From positions 35,554 to 99,553 of the forward strand of contig JBCCCR010000028.1 of the NCBI GenBank assembly GCA_039033415.1: a DNA stretch of 64,000 nucleotides, read 5' to 3'. The notes under the pieces are model-generated. The model was not told where the DNA came from, made no database searches, and saw only the letters and a list, made by a program, of their open reading frames with translations. Positions 8,793 through 17,937 of this stretch are shown one piece after another. The translations under genes were made by a program, and so were the position numbers. This DNA comes from Pseudomonadota bacterium. Lineage in GTDB: Bacteria > Pseudomonadota > Gammaproteobacteria > Xanthomonadales > SZUA-38. Position 1 is the first letter of the stretch. Each line of letters begins with the position of its first letter.

Positions 8793-11345
8793 ATGAGTGC
8801 CAAAAAAGAAGAACCTTATGCGTGGTCGGAGGTGGCCCATCTCCTCGACCAGGCCTTTGCTGTGCCAGAGCCCCAGCGTCGCGACTGGCTCGAGCAAAGC
8901 TGCCGGGGTAAGCCGGAACTCAGGGCCGAACTAGAATCGCTGCTGGCCGCCGATAGCGCTGCACAGGCCCTGTTTGGTGATGGCGGGTCACTGGGGAACG
9001 AGGAGGGCCCCGAACTCAACGTGTCCCTGGTCGGATCCAGGATCGGACCCTACGAGCTGCTCAAGCCAATTGGCCAGGGCGGCATGGGACAGGTATTCCT
9101 TGCCAAGCGCGCGACCGGCGATTTTGAACAGCGCGTCGCCATCAAGCTACTTTCCCTGCAGCTTGACGAAGATGCCCGCCGTCGGTTTCATAGCGAATGT
9201 GAGCATCTGGCCCGCCTGGATCATCCCCATATCGTGGGCCTGCTTGCCGCCGGTACGTCCCAAGCCGGCGTCAGCTATCTGGTTCTTCAGCTGGTAGAGG
9301 GCGATACGCTAGACCGCTGGTCCGCCGAGAGTGGTGCCACGCTAAGGCAGCGAATGCGCCTCTTCAGCCAGCTCTGCGACGCCGTCAATCACGCGCACCA
9401 AAATCTCGTCATTCATCGAGATATCAAACCGGCCAATGTTTTGGTCGCCTCGGATCCCGATCGCCGCGCCCATGGCAAATTACTGGACTTTGGCATCAGT
9501 CGACACCTGGATGACGACCACACCGCCACATCGTCGCTGATGACCCCACGCTTTGCCGCGCCGGAGCAGCTGCAGGGTCACCCCATCACAACCCAGACTG
9601 ACGTTTATGGACTGGGCGTTGTGTTGCATGTGCTGCTCACGGGGCTCGCCCCCTATGAAGACGACAACCTCTCCCTGACGGCGCTCGCCGCCCGGTCTCG
9701 TCGGCGCGAACCGCTGGCACCCAGCAACCTCCATGAAAACGAGGTCACCCCGCTACCTCGGCGACGCCTTCGCGGAGACCTCGATGCGATGGTGTTGAAG
9801 TGCCTCCAAACCAACCCTGAAGATCGCTATGAATCAGCGCTGGCGTTACGAGATGATGTAGGTGCCTGGCTGGAGGGCCGGGAACTCAAAGCACGACGGC
9901 CCAGTTTGCTTCGCCGACTAATGCGCGGGGCACAGCGAAACCGGTGGCGAACGGGGGGAGCCGCTGTGGCGTTGTTACTGACCGCCGGCGCCGCGAACTA
10001 TCACTGGCAAACGCTGAACGCCGAGCGCGACGAAGCGATCGCTACTCGAGACTTCCTGGTCAACCTTGTGTCGGATACCGACCCCTTCCGGCGGAGCGCC
10101 GACGACGCGCTGGTAATGCCCCTCTCGGAGTTTTATGTGGCGGGTTTGGGAGCACTCGAAAACAGCTCGATGTCGCCGCAAGGTCAGGCCATGCTGGCGA
10201 TTGCGTTTTCTCAGGGACTTCGATCAATCGACGCCACCGAGGAAGCGCTGGAGGCCGCTGAGAAAGCGGTCAGCTGGACCGACCCTCACGAGGTCGAGGC
10301 ATTCCTCCGGTCGAAACAACAGCAGGCCCTGGCGCTAACCAGTCTCCGGCGCTTTGACGAAGCAGAGGCGGTCTTTCGGGAACTCCTGTCGCACATTGGA
10401 ACCGCCGTGCCTGAAAACAGCGTTTGGGCGGCGAGCTTGCTTTTGCAGTACGCCGATTGTCTGCTCAACGCTGGTGAAGTAGCCGAATCACTCAACTTGA
10501 CTGATCGTGCCTGGGCCCAGCTGCCCGGAGATAAATCCAGCGAAGAAGTGAGAAGCCATGCACTATCAGCGCTGATGCAGCAGGCGGCGGCAAGGTCGCG
10601 GCTGGGTCTGCACGCTGCAGCTCGCGAAAGCAGCGATCAACACATCGAGCTGGCCCGGGCTTGGCATGGGGAAGACCACATCGAGTACGTGCGTGCCTTG
10701 GGCCAGGCGGTCACCGTGCGTCAAGATGGGTCGCAAAACGCGTTTGCCGAGCAGGCCTTTCGCGCCGCAGAACGAGTGCTTGGATCGAACCATTCAGAAA
10801 CCCTGACCATGCACAACAACTACGCGCTGAGGCTCGCCTGGCAGGATCGCAACGAGGAGGCAGTCGAGCAATTCAAGAGCCTGATTGCGATTCGACAGCA
10901 AGCGGGCCTGGCCGTGGGAGATCCGCATCAGAACATGGCTGCTTCACTGCGCAGCCTGAATCGGCTTGACGAGGCTTGGCAACAGACCGAGCTCGCGCGG
11001 GACGTCTACGCAAAAAACCTAGGCGACAAGCACTGGCGGCTGGCGATGCCCCTGCTTACCCAGGCTGACATCGCCCTGGCACAACAAAGGCCTGCGTTGG
11101 CCTTTGAGCGGGCTGCCGAAGCCGCGAGGCTGCTCGATCAGACACTGGGTAAAGATCACTACGCTGCACGCGTTGCTCGGGTCATCGCCATGGCCGCCCG
11201 GGAAAACCTCAAGCTTTGCACGCCTCCCGATTTGCTGCTGTCGGGCAGCGATCTCAGCGAAACCGAAGATGCGCTCCAGACCCAGGGGCGGGCAAATTTT
11301 CTCGCCTATCTGGTTCGCGGTTCTCTGGCTCACCCATGTCGATAA
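8793..11345 (+). CDS. Membrane-anchored serine/threonine protein kinase with TPR-rich sensor region
   Basis: The product is an 850-residue Hanks-type kinase. The glycine loop GQGGMG is at residues 94-99, the ATP-binding Lys in VAIKLL at about 118, the catalytic loop HRDIKPAN at 208-215, DFG at 232-234 and APE at about 256. All key residues are present, so it should be active. A membrane segment follows at about 385-405, then a long helical, TPR-like region with Ala/Leu-rich repeats, probably outside the inner membrane. The short N-terminal domain (WSEVAHLLDQAF...) is the one common in kinases of this type. It overlaps the following sigma factor gene by 10 bases, so kinase and sigma factor are very likely one regulatory unit. 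Confidence 0.93.
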   Translation: MSAKKEEPYAWSEVAHLLDQAFAVPEPQRRDWLEQSCRGKPELRAELESLLAADSAAQALFGDGGSLGNEEGPELNVSLVGSRIGPYELLKPIGQGGMGQVFLAKRATGDFEQRVAIKLLSLQLDEDARRRFHSECEHLARLDHPHIVGLLAAGTSQAGVSYLVLQLVEGDTLDRWSAESGATLRQRMRLFSQLCDAVNHAHQNLVIHRDIKPANVLVASDPDRRAHGKLLDFGISRHLDDDHTATSSLMTPRFAAPEQLQGHPITTQTDVYGLGVVLHVLLTGLAPYEDDNLSLTALAARSRRREPLAPSNLHENEVTPLPRRRLRGDLDAMVLKCLQTNPEDRYESALALRDDVGAWLEGRELKARRPSLLRRLMRGAQRNRWRTGGAAVALLLTAGAANYHWQTLNAERDEAIATRDFLVNLVSDTDPFRRSADDALVMPLSEFYVAGLGALENSSMSPQGQAMLAIAFSQGLRSIDATEEALEAAEKAVSWTDPHEVEAFLRSKQQQALALTSLRRFDEAEAVFRELLSHIGTAVPENSVWAASLLLQYADCLLNAGEVAESLNLTDRAWAQLPGDKSSEEVRSHALSALMQQAAARSRLGLHAAARESSDQHIELARAWHGEDHIEYVRALGQAVTVRQDGSQNAFAEQAFRAAERVLGSNHSETLTMHNNYALRLAWQDRNEEAVEQFKSLIAIRQQAGLAVGDPHQNMAASLRSLNRLDEAWQQTELARDVYAKNLGDKHWRLAMPLLTQADIALAQQRPALAFERAAEAARLLDQTLGKDHYAARVARVIAMAARENLKLCTPPDLLLSGSDLSETEDALQTQGRANFLAYLVRGSLAHPCR

Positions 11346-11905
11346 ATCCAGACCAGCTCCAGAAGGTCTTTGAGACCGTCGCGCTGGAACGGACCGGATC
11401 CCACGGACAGCGAGACGCGCTGATTTATCAAGATCTTAAGCTTATTGCTAGGCGTGTGAGCGGAAGGGTTCAACCCGGAGCCACGCTCGCCACAACAGCA
11501 CTGCTCCACGAGGCCTGGGAACGTCTTGCTGGCACCGACCTTTCAGCGATTCATCAACGACGGCAATTTCTTTCGCTCGCGGCGACGATTATGCACCGGG
11601 TTGCCGTCGATCATGTGCGCAAGCGTGTCAGCCGAAAACGAGGCGGCCACGCGTCGAAGATCTCGCTGGACCTGGCCTGGCAGCAGGCGAGTGCCGGTGA
11701 CCCAGATGAACTTCTCCTGCAGCTGCACGAAGGGCTGACCGAACTAAAGAAGCTGGCACCCGATCTTGCGGAGCTCACGGAGCAGCTGTTTTTTGTCGGC
11801 ATGACGCAAAAAGAGGTCGCCGAACTCAGGGGCGTGTCCGAGATCACCGTGCGACGAGAATGGCGGAAGGCCAGGGCGTGGCTTTACCGCGAGCTGAGTA
11901 ACTAG
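11336..11905 (+). CDS. ECF-type RNA polymerase sigma factor paired with a Ser/Thr kinase
   Basis: The product is a 189-residue sigma-70 family protein with region 2 (ALIYQDLKLIARR ... TTALLHEAWERLAG ... FLSLAATIMHRVAVDHVRKR) and region 4 (LFFVGMTQKEVAELRGVSEITVRREWRKARAWL). It belongs to the ECF group that is encoded next to large Ser/Thr kinases and may be regulated by phosphorylation rather than by an anti-sigma factor (known for such groups; inferred here). The start at 11336 lies inside the kinase gene and replaces an out-of-character upstream extension. No anti-sigma gene follows; the next gene is convergent. Confidence 0.9.
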   Translation: MSINPDQLQKVFETVALERTGSHGQRDALIYQDLKLIARRVSGRVQPGATLATTALLHEAWERLAGTDLSAIHQRRQFLSLAATIMHRVAVDHVRKRVSRKRGGHASKISLDLAWQQASAGDPDELLLQLHEGLTELKKLAPDLAELTEQLFFVGMTQKEVAELRGVSEITVRREWRKARAWLYRELSN

Positions 11906-11924
11906 CGAGCTACCCTTCACCGCC

Positions 11925-13622
11925 TCAGGCATCCGCCAGCAGCTGATGGATAGACTGAACGCATACCGAACCCTCGCCGACCGCGGAGGCCACCCGTTTG
12001 ACAGAGCCGCTGCGAACGTCACCGACGGCAAACACCCGGGGACAGCTGGTTTCGTAAAAATGCGGCCGCCGTTCTTCCGCCCAGCCGGCAGAGTTGAGCA
12101 ATTCATCGTCCAACGAGTTGCCGGTCAGCACGAACCCCTTGGCGTCGAGTGCCACCGAGTCGCCGAGAAAGTCTGAACCTGGCTGCGCCCCAATGAAGAT
12201 AAACAGGTGGCCCACAGCCATGCTGCTGAGCTCGCCGCTGCGGGAATCTTTGAGCTGCAATCGCTCCAGCCTGCCGTCACCCTCCGCCCGCTGCACCTCT
12301 CGATACGGATGCACCGTGATGTTGGGAATCTTGTTGATCCGCTGGATCAGATAGTCGGACATGCTGTGGGTGAGGTCTTTGCCTCGGATCAGGATGTGGA
12401 CGTGACTGGCGCGCGCAGACAGATAAACGGCCGCCTGCCCCGCCGAATTGCCGCCACCCACCACCGCCACATCCAGGCCCATACAGAGCTGACCCTCAAC
12501 GTGGCTGGCGCCGTAATGAACGCCACCGAAGCTGTCCAGATTTTCCACCGGCGGCCGCCGGTAGATCGCACCCGTTGCCACCACAATCACGCGGGCGGCG
12601 ACACTCTCGTTATTGTCCAGATGCAGGCGGTGGACCTCTTCTCCGGGCTCAAGACTCTGAATCTCCCGGGCGATGGCGATGCTGGCGCCAAACTTCTGGG
12701 CCTGAAGATACCCCCGGCCAGCCAGCGCCTGACCGGAAATACCGGTAGGAAAACCCAGATAGTTTTCGATCTTGGAACTGCTGCCGGCCTGCCCGCCCGG
12801 CGCCACCGACTCAACGACCAGCACCCGGAGCCCTTCCGAGGCCGCGTAAACCGCCGCCGCCAGCCCCCCGGGGCCGGCGCCGACCACCGCAACGTCAAAC
12901 ACGTCACTGCAGTTGAGCGGCTGGGTGATGCCCAGAGCTTCGGCGACAAGCCGGTTGCAGGGGGCAACCAGCACATCGTCGTTGCAGATCACCACCGGTT
13001 GTTCGGTGCCCTCGATCCCGTGCTTGGCCAGCAGGCTGGCCGCCCGCTGAGGTTCCTGGAAGCTGTCGATCACCTCAAACGGCACCCCATTGCGGGACAG
13101 AAACGTGTGCAGCGCGTTGCCATCCGGGGTGTCGGTATCCGCAACCAGGGTTACGTCACCCAGGTTTTCGGCAATCATTCGCATTCGCCGCAGGATAAAG
13201 CTAAGCAGAATTTTCTCGCCGAGGTCTGCCTCGGTGGCGATCAGCCGCCGAATCTGTTCCGCGTCGAGAAAAATCGTCTCGAGTGCCGTGGCGGCCTGCC
13301 CCGCCACGCGTGCGCTGGCGCCACTCATCGTGACGGTCTCGCCGGTATAGGCCCCCCGGCCGTGCTCGGCCACAAGCTCACCCTCGCCACCGCGCAGAAC
13401 ACGAAGCCGGCCGTCGACCACCAGATGAAAGCCGCTGTCGCGGTCCCCGGCGTTCCACAGCATCTCGCCTGGCTCGTAGCGGCGCGTTTCGCCGTAGCTG
13501 GCAACAATTTCCATCTCGTCATCGTTGAGCGTCGGAAACAGCTCGTGAGCACGGGCCTGGGTGCCGGCGGCCCATGGGGGAATGTCAGCGGCCGGCGTTA
13601 TGGGAGAGGCGGATTCGGTCAT
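11925..13622 (-). CDS. Cyclic-nucleotide-binding domain fused to a thioredoxin reductase-like flavoprotein lacking CxxC
   Basis: The product has 565 residues in three parts. A CRP-like cyclic nucleotide-binding domain spans about 25-145 (YEPGEMLWNAGDRDSGFHLVVDGRLRV). A small glutaredoxin/thioredoxin-fold-like linker is at about 160-232. A two-dinucleotide-domain flavoprotein runs from 242 to the end with GAGPGG (FAD) at about 248, GGGNSAG (NADPH) at 389 and FAVGDVR at 531. In true thioredoxin reductases a CATC redox pair follows the ATGA segment; here that place (about 370-380) reads GASHVEGQLC with no CxxC. It is therefore probably not a normal thioredoxin reductase, and may be a regulated NAD(P)H oxidoreductase. 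It is a single gene between convergent and co-oriented neighbours. Confidence 0.87.
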   Translation of the reverse strand: MTESASPITPAADIPPWAAGTQARAHELFPTLNDDEMEIVASYGETRRYEPGEMLWNAGDRDSGFHLVVDGRLRVLRGGEGELVAEHGRGAYTGETVTMSGASARVAGQAATALETIFLDAEQIRRLIATEADLGEKILLSFILRRMRMIAENLGDVTLVADTDTPDGNALHTFLSRNGVPFEVIDSFQEPQRAASLLAKHGIEGTEQPVVICNDDVLVAPCNRLVAEALGITQPLNCSDVFDVAVVGAGPGGLAAAVYAASEGLRVLVVESVAPGGQAGSSSKIENYLGFPTGISGQALAGRGYLQAQKFGASIAIAREIQSLEPGEEVHRLHLDNNESVAARVIVVATGAIYRRPPVENLDSFGGVHYGASHVEGQLCMGLDVAVVGGGNSAGQAAVYLSARASHVHILIRGKDLTHSMSDYLIQRINKIPNITVHPYREVQRAEGDGRLERLQLKDSRSGELSSMAVGHLFIFIGAQPGSDFLGDSVALDAKGFVLTGNSLDDELLNSAGWAEERRPHFYETSCPRVFAVGDVRSGSVKRVASAVGEGSVCVQSIHQLLADA

Positions 13623-13703
13623 GCAGATCTCCTGAGTTAGCGCGCTTTACTGTTGGCCGAAGCACGTCGGACCAAGCACACAAAAATGGCTAGTTTAGCC
13701 AGA

Positions 13704-15875
13704 TCAGTTGAACGTTTTGCGAAGCGCCAGGATAGCGCCTCTGCCGGGCGCGTCGATACCCGATCCATGCTCTCGGTAGCTGCGATCCGCAAGATTATGC
13801 AGCGTTAAATCAACCGACCAGTCGTCTGACGGTAACCATCCAGCTCGCAGGTCGATCACCCCCCAGCCCGGCGTGCCGTCGGGGTTAATCCGCGGGTCAG
13901 AACGGTCTCGATCGCTCAGGCGGTCCTGCCGTCGGGCGAAGCGTCCAAGAATGCTCAGTTTCCAGGGAGCGGCCGGCTGCCAGCTCAGGCTCGCCTCGCC
14001 GTTAAACGGCGGTATGCGATCAGCGGGTCGGTCGGGGCCGCCGGCCCCATCCTCCACGCCTCGGATGCTGTTGAGCGTCAGCGAGCCGGAAACCTCCGGG
14101 TTAAACTGATAAGCCAGAGCCAGTTCAAGGCCGCGCAACCGGACCCGACCAACGTTGTCGCTGCGCACGACCTGGCGTCCGCTGGGCGTTACCTCGCCGG
14201 TAAACACGGACGTGATCTGGTCCTCGTAGTCCAGCTCAAACGCCACCAGCTCTCCCCGCCAGGATGGGCTGCGCCATTTGATGCCAAGATCGAAACTGAG
14301 CACCCGCTCCGGCCCCAGCCCCGGATTGGCGACGTTGAATCGATTTCCGGGTCGCGGACCGAGCGTGCCGAGATCAAAAATGTTGGGTACGCGGAACCCT
14401 TCCCCGATGTTCGCCACCAGGTTGACCCGATCGGTTAACGCCCAGCGCGCCGCCATACTGGCGGTGAACTCATCGAGATCGAGCTCCGCACCCAGCGGAC
14501 GATCCGCCGCCGCCAAATCGATGGCAAAGCGGGAATAGCGCACGCCGGCCTCGAGATGGAAGCGCTCGCTCACCGCGCTTTCCAGATGCACGTACAGCGC
14601 GGAGTTGCGCAACCGGGAACCGTCGGGGAAGCGAGCGATGGTCGGCACTCGCTCTCCGCTGTCGAGCGCTTCCAGCTGCCGGGCACTGCTGACCCGATCG
14701 TCATAAAACTCAAAGCCGTAAACCAGATCCGTCAAGACTCCCAGGGGGCGCTCGAATTGACCGCTGAATCCGTAAAGGTCGCTGCGATTCTGCTCGATGG
14801 TTCGGACATCCTCAGCAAAATCCCGCGACCGGCGGTCGTCGGTGATGCGCTGGGCCGACAGATGAAGCTCGTAGGCGCTGTACAAAAGCCCGTCGCTGGA
14901 ACCGGTCAGCCTCAGGTGGGCAAAGCTTCGCCGGTTGGGCTCAAAGAAGAATTCGCTTGAGGCCGGTTGGGTTTCGCCAAAGCCGGGCACCAGCTCGTCG
15001 ACCCGGGGAGTCGACGGCTGCTCCAGATGCTGAAGGTCCAGCTGAAGCTCGCTGGCGCCGCTGATCCGTTGGCGCCAGCTCACGGCCCCCGACCGGGCCT
15101 CATAGCCCGATGGCGCGACGACTCCGCTCGCGGTGCGCCGATTGCCAACATCCTGGCTGCTTAGCCTCACCTGCCAGGCGCTGTCGTCATCCCCACCCGA
15201 GGCAAAGCCGCTCACCGTCAGCAGGTCATCGACGCTGCCGGCGATCAGATCCATGCCGCCCTGCAGCGCCGAGTCGAACTCGGGTCGGGCGGTGAGGAAG
15301 TGCACAACCCCGCCCATCGCATCGGCGCCGTAAAGTGTCGAGGCCGAGCCTCTAACCACCTCGGTGCTCGACACCTGCAGCGGATCGATCAGCGCGAGAT
15401 ACTGATTGGGCGCGTTGCGAAAAAGCGCGTTGTTCAACCTGACACCGTCAACCAGATGCAGCACCTCGGAACCCTTCAGGCCCCGGACGATCGCATTGCC
15501 CTGCCCGGGCGTGGTTTGCTGGACAAACACCCCGGCCTGCCCGCGAAGTGCGTCCGCGATCACCTTCGGCTGGCTCGCACGAAGCAGCTCGTCCGAAACC
15601 ACGGTCACCGGCTGCGAAGTATCAAATACGCTCGCAGCGCGGCGTCGGGCCGTGACCTGTATCACCTCCAGCGGCAGCGCCGGCGTGTTGCTTGCGTCCT
15701 GCTCCTGACGCTCCGAAACTTCCGCTGCCGCTGCGCCGGTTGACGGGCTCGCCTGGTCCTGAGCCTGCAGCTGACCCACTGCTGCAGCCAGCGCCAAGCC
15801 CAGGGTTGCTATCACCCAACGGGGTGCCAAACGCATGAATCGGTCGCAGCCTGGCAGGTGACGAAAAACATCCAT
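13704..15875 (-). CDS. TonB-dependent outer-membrane receptor
   Basis: The product is a 723-residue outer-membrane beta-barrel that takes up a metal chelate or cofactor using TonB energy. It has a signal sequence (WVIATLGLALAAAVGQLQAQ), a plug domain with IQVTARRR, GVFVQQTTPGQGNAIVRGLKGSEVLHLVDGVR-type motifs and RGSASTLYGADAMGGVV, and a barrel that ends in Phe-Asn. The plug most resembles receptors of the haem/haemoglobin or cobalamin kind; the substrate cannot be told from sequence alone. A second ATG 13 codons in (15836) is an alternative start. No transporter or Fur box is adjacent; the upstream 150 bases carry competing hairpins. Confidence 0.9.
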   Translation of the reverse strand: MDVFRHLPGCDRFMRLAPRWVIATLGLALAAAVGQLQAQDQASPSTGAAAAEVSERQEQDASNTPALPLEVIQVTARRRAASVFDTSQPVTVVSDELLRASQPKVIADALRGQAGVFVQQTTPGQGNAIVRGLKGSEVLHLVDGVRLNNALFRNAPNQYLALIDPLQVSSTEVVRGSASTLYGADAMGGVVHFLTARPEFDSALQGGMDLIAGSVDDLLTVSGFASGGDDDSAWQVRLSSQDVGNRRTASGVVAPSGYEARSGAVSWRQRISGASELQLDLQHLEQPSTPRVDELVPGFGETQPASSEFFFEPNRRSFAHLRLTGSSDGLLYSAYELHLSAQRITDDRRSRDFAEDVRTIEQNRSDLYGFSGQFERPLGVLTDLVYGFEFYDDRVSSARQLEALDSGERVPTIARFPDGSRLRNSALYVHLESAVSERFHLEAGVRYSRFAIDLAAADRPLGAELDLDEFTASMAARWALTDRVNLVANIGEGFRVPNIFDLGTLGPRPGNRFNVANPGLGPERVLSFDLGIKWRSPSWRGELVAFELDYEDQITSVFTGEVTPSGRQVVRSDNVGRVRLRGLELALAYQFNPEVSGSLTLNSIRGVEDGAGGPDRPADRIPPFNGEASLSWQPAAPWKLSILGRFARRQDRLSDRDRSDPRINPDGTPGWGVIDLRAGWLPSDDWSVDLTLHNLADRSYREHGSGIDAPGRGAILALRKTFN

Positions 15876-15961
15876 GTCGTCCGGCCTATTGATCTACGAA
15901 AAGAGACGTATTAAGTTTGCCCTGCAGGTGGCCGGTGTCCCAACTGCCACCTGTCTTCCCC

Positions 15962-15994
15962 GTGCCAAGGGCACATGGACGTGCCTGTTTTTTT
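15962..15994. promoter_or_regulatory. Competing hairpins with T-run upstream of TonB receptor
   Basis: Three five-base blocks GTGCC (15962), GGCAC (15970) and GTGCC (15981) allow two mutually exclusive stems. The second stem is followed by T-G-TTTTTTT (15986-15994), so on the plus strand it looks like a terminator. No plus-strand gene upstream needs it, and its role is unclear. Confidence 0.3.
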
Positions 15995-16031
15995 GCACCC
16001 TCGTTCGTCGTCGACACAGCTGAACCATCCT

Positions 16032-16406
16032 TCACAGAGCTGCCAGAACAAACAGTCCGATCATCGACCCGTAAGCTCCCAGCCAGACCGCCGACCGCGT
16101 GCTGGGCCAGTCCGCCACGTAGGCTGCGCCGTGCGCCAGCCGAAAGACGATAAAAAGCACCGCCAGTCGATCCATCCACTGCGGGTCGGCGCCGGCGAGA
16201 TGAGCGATGATCACGGCGGCGGCAAATCCCGGCAATGCCTCGAACGCATTGAGCTGTGCCCAGTGAGCTCGCTGACGAAAGCCGCTGCTCTCCGCCAGGT
16301 AGACCCGGGGCTGACGGTTGTCGTAACGGCCGCTGTATTTGGCGAATCCCGTCCAGAACAGGGGCATGATGGTAGCGATCAGGACGCACCAGAAGGCGAT
16401 GGACAT
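16032..16406 (-). CDS. MAPEG-family membrane protein
   Basis: This is a 124-residue protein with four hydrophobic segments. The wording NxRxYLAESSGFRQRAHWAQLNAFEALPGFAAAV, read around residues 30-65, is the hallmark of bacterial MAPEG proteins (membrane-associated proteins in eicosanoid and glutathione metabolism). Bacterial members are mostly uncharacterised; some act as glutathione transferases. It lies between a TonB receptor and the thiamine operon on the same strand, with gaps of about 100 and 150 bases, so it is probably independently transcribed. Confidence 0.85.
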   Translation of the reverse strand: MSIAFWCVLIATIMPLFWTGFAKYSGRYDNRQPRVYLAESSGFRQRAHWAQLNAFEALPGFAAAVIIAHLAGADPQWMDRLAVLFIVFRLAHGAAYVADWPSTRSAVWLGAYGSMIGLFVLAAL

Positions 16407-16510
16407 AGCGTGGGTTCGGACGACACGGGAGCGGCATTCTAGCCTAAACCGCCTGATATTGCGGTGATCACGTGCTGCGAGCGGTCAGCCCCGCGCGGCC
16501 GCTCAGCGTA

Positions 16511-17341
16511 TCAGGCCAGCACAAGCCGGAGCTGGCGTAGGCGGGACTCGCCGCCGGCCACCTCGTAGCCCTGATCCAACCGCGCCTCCAGCCAAAAGAA
16601 CTCCAGCAGCCGCACGAGCCGCAGCGCGAGCGCCAGCAGCTTGCGGGTGTAGGGATCTGCTCCGCCGAAATAGGCCGCCAGCAGCGGAAGCTGCTGATCG
16701 GGCGTCAGATCATGCTGCTGCACCAGCCAGGCGAGGTCCAGCATCGGGTTGGCCCGGCAGGCGTACTCAAAATCGACAAAACGGACGGGGTTTCGGCCGA
16801 GCAGCTGACCAAGGTGGAGGTCGCCGTGGCACAGCGCGTGCTGGTCGACAATCAGGCTGCTCACCCGCAGCTCAGCGGCCAGATCACTCACCTCACGCCT
16901 GAGGGTCGCTTCCTCCTTCGACGGGCTGAACGCGAGCAGCTCGGGGAGCCGGTCGGCCCAGTTGGTTGCCGCCAGCCCCTCGACGTCGAGGCGATGGAGC
17001 TCGCGCAAACGGCGAGCCAGCTGGTCCAGCGCGTCAGCATCTTCGAGCTGAGCGAGATTCCATTCAGGCCCAGCAAGCCAGCGAGTGATCAGGTAGGCAT
17101 CACAACAAGCCACGGGCTCCGGGGCGAGGTCGGCGGCCGCCGCCCGCCGCAGCGCCAGGCACTCCTGCGAACGCGCTACCCCCGCGCCAGCCGCGTTGCG
17201 CCGCACAACCCACACACCCGCCGCGGACGCCACCCGCCAGGAACGATTGATTGACCCATGGCGCAGCGCTGAAATCTGGACCGGCCCGACGGCTGACACC
17301 TCTTTCAGCCCCGCAACCCAAGCGTGGTTCTCCTCAGTCAT
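16511..17341 (-). CDS. Aminoglycoside phosphotransferase-fold kinase, probable thiamine kinase
   Basis: This cytoplasmic kinase of 276 residues has the APH/choline kinase fold. The catalytic loop CHGDLHLGQLL is at residues 171-181 and the Mg-binding DFEYA at 190-194; the N-terminal lobe has a short glycine-poor loop (RHGSINRSWRV). The size and motifs match ThiK-like thiamine kinases, and it is the last gene of a TPP-riboswitch operon 9 bases after a PnuT-like transporter. It would trap imported thiamine as thiamine phosphate. Gene-family assignment alone would leave choline or aminoglycoside-like substrates open; the context makes thiamine the best choice. Confidence 0.8.
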   Translation of the reverse strand: MTEENHAWVAGLKEVSAVGPVQISALRHGSINRSWRVASAAGVWVVRRNAAGAGVARSQECLALRRAAAADLAPEPVACCDAYLITRWLAGPEWNLAQLEDADALDQLARRLRELHRLDVEGLAATNWADRLPELLAFSPSKEEATLRREVSDLAAELRVSSLIVDQHALCHGDLHLGQLLGRNPVRFVDFEYACRANPMLDLAWLVQQHDLTPDQQLPLLAAYFGGADPYTRKLLALALRLVRLLEFFWLEARLDQGYEVAGGESRLRQLRLVLA

Positions 17342-17350
17342 AGCTTTGGC

Positions 17351-17935
17351 TCACGTGGGCGCCGCCAGCGCCGCTTTTGAGCCCCGCACCATCGCGCGGC
17401 GCCAGCTGAAAAACCCCGCCACGCAGATCCCGAGGTAGAGCGCGAACAACCCGGCCGTCAAGGTCAGACCTTTGGCCAGGTAGAGGTAGATCGACACCGA
17501 GTCGACCACCAGCCAGTACAACCAGTTTTCGAGCACTTTACGCGTGACCATAAAGGTGGTCACCACCGCGTAACACGTTGTGGCGGCGTCCAGGTAGGCG
17601 TATTCAGCACCCGCCGCGGACGTGAGGCGGGCCAGCAGCGGGACGCACAGCGCCGTGCCTAGAATCACCGCCACGTGGCGGCGCCAGCTCCAGCGGTGAA
17701 TCTCGCGCCGCTCGACGCCGCCACCCCCGCGCCACTGCCACCATCCGTAGACCGCCATCACCAGATAGAAGATATTGAGCAGCGATTCAGACAGCAGCGC
17801 CACCGTGTAAAACAGCCCGATATAGATGGCGGTGCTGATAAAAGCACACACCCAGCACCAGCTGTTTTCCCGAGCTGCCAGCAGGAGGTAGGCGATCGCC
17901 AGCACCACGGCGATGGCTTCGAGCAGCTGAAACAT
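17351..17935 (-). CDS. pnuT: PnuC-family transporter, probable thiamine transporter PnuT
   Basis: This is an inner-membrane protein of 194 residues with seven or eight hydrophobic segments. Family marks are the early ENSWCWVCAFISTAIYIGLFY (read in parts), NIFYLVMAVYGWWQW and, late, ENWLYWLVVDSVSIYLYLAKG. PnuC proteins pass nicotinamide riboside, and the PnuT branch passes thiamine by facilitated diffusion. The operon context (TPP riboswitch, thiamine-binding protein, kinase) supports thiamine. It starts 2 bases after the thiamine-binding protein stop and is followed by the kinase that would trap its substrate. Confidence 0.85.
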   Translation of the reverse strand: MFQLLEAIAVVLAIAYLLLAARENSWCWVCAFISTAIYIGLFYTVALLSESLLNIFYLVMAVYGWWQWRGGGGVERREIHRWSWRRHVAVILGTALCVPLLARLTSAAGAEYAYLDAATTCYAVVTTFMVTRKVLENWLYWLVVDSVSIYLYLAKGLTLTAGLFALYLGICVAGFFSWRRAMVRGSKAALAAPT

Positions 17936-17937
17936 GC

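Noticed and set aside
12207..13640. 477-residue plus-strand open frame opposite the flavoprotein
   Set aside because: Antisense to the fused CRP/TrxR-like gene with clear FAD and NADPH motifs; no family features of its own.
15853..15862. GGCAGGTGAC resembling part of a B12 box near the TonB receptor start
   Set aside because: It lies inside the receptor's own coding start and the other cobalamin riboswitch blocks are missing.
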